NCBI RefSeq assembly: GCF_007176755.1
Contig: NZ_BJTV01000006.1
Span: 1 to 64,000 of the forward strand
Origin: Streptomyces sp. 1-11
Lineage (GTDB): Bacteria > Actinomycetota > Actinomycetes > Streptomycetales > Streptomycetaceae
Direction of reading: 5' to 3'
Length of the DNA: 64,000 bases
Shown here: in pieces, positions 61,709-64,000 of the stretch
Layout of the letters: each line of letters begins with the position of its first letter
How positions within the stretch are numbered: position 1 is the first letter of the stretch
Notes under the pieces: generated by a model
Databases searched by the model: none
Told to the model about the DNA's origin: nothing
The model's input: the letters and a program-made list of their open reading frames with translations, nothing else
Translations under genes and position numbers: made by a program

Positions 61709-62452
61709 CTACAGACCCGACTCGGAGGTGCGCACCAGGATCCGGCCACAGTTCTCGCAGCGGACCACCGTGTCCGGCGCCGCGGCGCGGATCTCGCTCA
61801 GTTCGGTGATCGCCAGCTCCTGCCGGCAGCCCTGGCAGGTGCGGGCGTAGAGCTTGGCCGCGCCGATGCCGCCCTGCTGGCCGCGCAGCTTGTCGTACAG
61901 CTTGAGCAGGTCGGCGGGGACGGAGGCGGCGACGACCTCGCGCTCCTTGGTGACGGAGGCGACCTCGCCGTCGATCTCCTCGAACGCGGCGTCCCGGCGG
62001 CTCGTCGCGTCGTCGATCTTCCCCTGCACGGAGCCGACCCGCTCGGTCAGCTCCGCGACCCGCTCCTGCGCGGACTCCCGGCGCTCCATGACCTCAAGGA
62101 CGACGTCCTCCAGGTCGCCCTGCCGCTTGGCGAGGGAGGCGATCTCGTGCTGGAGGTTGGACAGGTCCTTGGGCGAGGTGACCGCGCCGGAGTCCAGGCG
62201 CTGCTGGTCGCGGGCGGCGCGCTGGCGCACCTGGTCCACGTCCTGCTCGGCCTTGGTCTGCTCGCGGGCGGTGTCGCTCTCCTCGGTCTGCGCGGCCACC
62301 AGCAGGTCGCGGAGCTGCGTGAGGTCCTTGTTCAGCGACTCGATCTCGGCGTGCTCGGGCAGCGACTTCCGCCTGTGCGCGAGCTGCTGCAGGCGGACGT
62401 CGAGGGCCTGGACGTCGAGGAGTCGGATCTGGTCGGCGGGCGCGGCGTTCAG
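61709..62452 (-). CDS. Coiled-coil protein with C-terminal zinc ribbon, probable CTG start
   Basis: A 247-aa protein: a long antiparallel coiled coil (about 20-170, rich in Glu/Gln/Arg) and a C-terminal zinc ribbon CQGC ... CENC, the bacterial relative of CT398/DUF164-type proteins. The function is unknown but the gene is conserved beside Nif3-like and RNase H genes in actinobacteria. No ATG/GTG/TTG exists in frame near the start. CTG 62452 overlaps the TGA of the Nif3-like gene (CTGA), with GGGAG 7-8 nt upstream, so a CTG start coupled to the previous stop is the best fit. Confidence 0.85.
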   Translation of the reverse strand: MNAAPADQIRLLDVQALDVRLQQLAHRRKSLPEHAEIESLNKDLTQLRDLLVAAQTEESDTAREQTKAEQDVDQVRQRAARDQQRLDSGAVTSPKDLSNLQHEIASLAKRQGDLEDVVLEVMERRESAQERVAELTERVGSVQGKIDDATSRRDAAFEEIDGEVASVTKEREVVAASVPADLLKLYDKLRGQQGGIGAAKLYARTCQGCRQELAITELSEIRAAAPDTVVRCENCGRILVRTSESGL

Positions 62453-63306
62453 TTGGGGGCTCCCAATTGTTGAGTCGTGACGGTGGACGCCGCGTGGGCG
62501 GTCCAGGGGTCGGTGACCGTCCTGGAGACGTGGACCCGCAGGCCCCAGTCGTGACGGTCGGAGATCTCGTCGAGCTGGGCGGCGGCCAGCTCGCACCAGG
62601 GCCACTCGGTGGCCCAGTGCGCCGCGTCGAGCAGCGCGAGAGGACTGTGGGCCACGGCCTCCGAGGCCGGGTGGTGGCGCAGGTCGGCGGTGAGGAAGGC
62701 GTCGACGCCGGCCGCGCGGACCTGGTCGAAGAGGCTGTCGCCGGAGCCGCCGCTGACGGCGACGGTGCGGACGACGGCCTCGGGGTCGCCGGCCACCCGG
62801 ATGCCCTGCGCGGTGGCCGGCAGCCGCTCGGCGACCCTGGCGGCCAGCTCGCGCACGGTGAGCGGGTGGTCGAGTTCGCAGACCCGGCCCAGGCCCCGGC
62901 AGCCCGCCGGGTCGGTCGGGTCGGGCACGAGGGGGCGCACGACCCGCAGGTCGAGCGCGCCGGCCAGCGCGTCGGAGACACCAGGGTCGGCGGTGTCGGC
63001 GTTGGTGTGGGCCACGTGCAGCGCGATGTCGTTCTTGATCAGCGTGTGCACGACGCGGCCCTTGGGGGTGGACGCCGCGACCGTGGTCGTCCCGCGCAGG
63101 TAGAGCGGGTGATGGGTGACCAGCAGGTCGGCGCCGAGTTCGACGGCCTCGTCGACGATCTCCCGCACGGGGTCGACGGCGAACAGGACCCGGGTGACCT
63201 CCTGGTCGGGGTCGCCCACCACCGTGCCGACCGCGTCCCAGGACTCGGCCCGCTCGGCGGGCCACAGGTTCTCCAGCGCGGCGATGACTTCAGACAGACG
63301 GGGCAC
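62449..63306 (-). CDS. Nif3-like dinuclear metal-centre hexameric protein
   Basis: A 285-aa Nif3/DUF34 protein with VTHHPLYLRG (metal His pair), VAHTNAD and, near the end, HWATEWPWCE. The family forms hexameric toroids with a two-metal centre, and some are GTP cyclohydrolase I type 2-like; the role here is unknown. GTG start at 63306. It leads an operon with the zinc-ribbon protein and the RNase HI fusion. Confidence 0.9.
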   Translation of the reverse strand: MPRLSEVIAALENLWPAERAESWDAVGTVVGDPDQEVTRVLFAVDPVREIVDEAVELGADLLVTHHPLYLRGTTTVAASTPKGRVVHTLIKNDIALHVAHTNADTADPGVSDALAGALDLRVVRPLVPDPTDPAGCRGLGRVCELDHPLTVRELAARVAERLPATAQGIRVAGDPEAVVRTVAVSGGSGDSLFDQVRAAGVDAFLTADLRHHPASEAVAHSPLALLDAAHWATEWPWCELAAAQLDEISDRHDWGLRVHVSRTVTDPWTAHAASTVTTQQLGAPN

Positions 63307-63492
63307 GGGGAAAAGGCTACCTGGCCGTTTCGCGCGGATGTACCGCGTCCGCCCCGGCCGGACCGCTCAGCACAGGGGCCGCGATGCCCTCAGCTGAATC
63401 GCTTCTGCACCACCCGTATGTGTGAAGCCGCCGCCCACCGGCCCCCGCCTGTGCGTGCGAAAACTAGCTTCGTGGCCGGAGGTGACCGAACG

Positions 63493-64000
63493 ATGACGGC
63501 CTGTGCGATCGAACCCCCTTCCACCGACCGGTCCGGCGAGGGCGACGGTGCGCCGGGGACGGGCTGCGCCATCACGGCGGACGGCGCCTACGCCGCCCGG
63601 CTCGCGCCGGACGGTGACTCCTGGTTCCCGGAGCGCTGGACGCTGGACGGCCCGGAGCCGTACGCGGTGCCGCTGCCCGGCCACCGGCCGGAGGAACCCG
63701 GCGCCCAGGTGCAGCCGATGGGCGACGGGCGGGTGCTGATCCACCGGCCGGCGCAGGAGCACCGGCACACCTTCTGCCTGCTCTACCCGACCGGACCCGG
63801 CACCGGCGAGCTGCCACTGGGGACGGTGGAGTGCCCGCAGCCCGGCACCCGGCTCACGCTGCTGCCCCCGGCGCCGGGCGGTGCGCGGGCGTACGCCCTG
63901 GCCGTCGGTCCACGGGCCACGGCGGTGTGGCTGGTGGCGGGCGGCGCGTCCGGGCCCGAGCGGCTGGCCGAGGTCGAAGGGCGCTGCTCGGGCGGGGTGT
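63493..64000 (+). CDS. Hypothetical protein, cut by window end
   Basis: An open frame runs from ATG 63493 without a stop to the end of the window (169 codons). GGAGGTGA lies 7 nt upstream, so translation is well supported. The product begins MTACAIEPPSTDRSGEGDG and continues with beta-rich, Pro/Gly-rich sequence (CAITADGAYAARLAPDGDSWFPERWTL). No domain is recognised. Confidence 0.75.
   Translation, partial: MTACAIEPPSTDRSGEGDGAPGTGCAITADGAYAARLAPDGDSWFPERWTLDGPEPYAVPLPGHRPEEPGAQVQPMGDGRVLIHRPAQEHRHTFCLLYPTGPGTGELPLGTVECPQPGTRLTLLPPAPGGARAYALAVGPRATAVWLVAGGASGPERLAEVEGRCSGGV

Overview
The window is about 64 kb of very GC-rich actinobacterial chromosome, almost certainly Streptomyces. The reasons are the strong third-position GC, frequent GTG starts and GTGA/ATGA stop-start overlaps, the XRE/DUF397/ATPase regulatory trio, a SARP-type regulator with NB-ARC and TPR regions, the F420 enzyme NpdG, and gene sets that I recall from the core of S. 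coelicolor (a glnA2-type gene, panB, and an RNase HI-phosphatase fusion). Most of it is conserved core chromosome with small lineage-specific insertions. No insertion sequence, integrase, CRISPR array, rRNA or conventional tRNA was seen.

Layout. 0-9.4 kb: a glutamine-synthetase-like gene (glnA2 type); a nitric-oxide module (flavohemoglobin hmpA facing the [Fe-S] repressor nsrR, with matching 11-1-11 operators in front of both); a DUF3105/DUF305 pair; a secreted sedolisin protease; and glutamine-hydrolysing NAD+ synthase. 9.4-15.4 kb: an XRE/DUF397/ATPase regulatory module and surface proteins of unknown function. 15.4-29.2 kb: MFS exporters with a TetR regulator and its operator, an EEP phosphatase, panB, a DrrAB-like ABC exporter whose upstream region carries 11/21-bp-phased direct repeats, a SARP-NB-ARC-TPR regulator, a site-2-protease-like protein and npdG. 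29.3-39.1 kb: another MFS carrier, map, a heme oxygenase, a PhzF-like protein, the efeOBU iron-uptake operon behind two tandem iron boxes, a lipoprotein and a primase/polymerase-like protein. 39.2-48.6 kb: TetR, Rsm22, a serine hydrolase, a Bcr-type carrier, two oxidoreductases, a D-Ala-D-Ala carboxypeptidase, a pseudogene fragment of an FtsX-like permease, DoxX and a MazG-like enzyme.

48.7-57.7 kb is the unusual part. On the minus strand, just downstream of a DUF7873-like gene, two consecutive tRNA-like elements have their halves in reversed order: T-arm and acceptor 3' strand come first, then a short linker, then acceptor 5' strand and D-arm. Each restores a 7-bp acceptor stem. Divergent from that gene is a conflict or immunity locus: a 1453-aa protein (LSm-like N-terminus, helical repeats, Ig-like region, AAA/STAND ATPase) overlapping a second AAA ATPase, and, converging on them, EACC1 overlapping a caspase-like protease. 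The RNase P RNA gene rnpB closes this block.

57.7-64 kb: a Uma2-type nuclease, YaaA, KDPG aldolase, an RNase HI-phosphatase fusion, a zinc-ribbon coiled-coil protein and a Nif3-like protein in one minus-strand operon, and a gene cut by the window end. Two genes (the serine hydrolase at 40.9 kb and the zinc-ribbon protein at 61.7 kb) appear to start with CTG overlapping the stop codon of the gene before them. Family and DUF names are recalled from known proteins; no database search was run.
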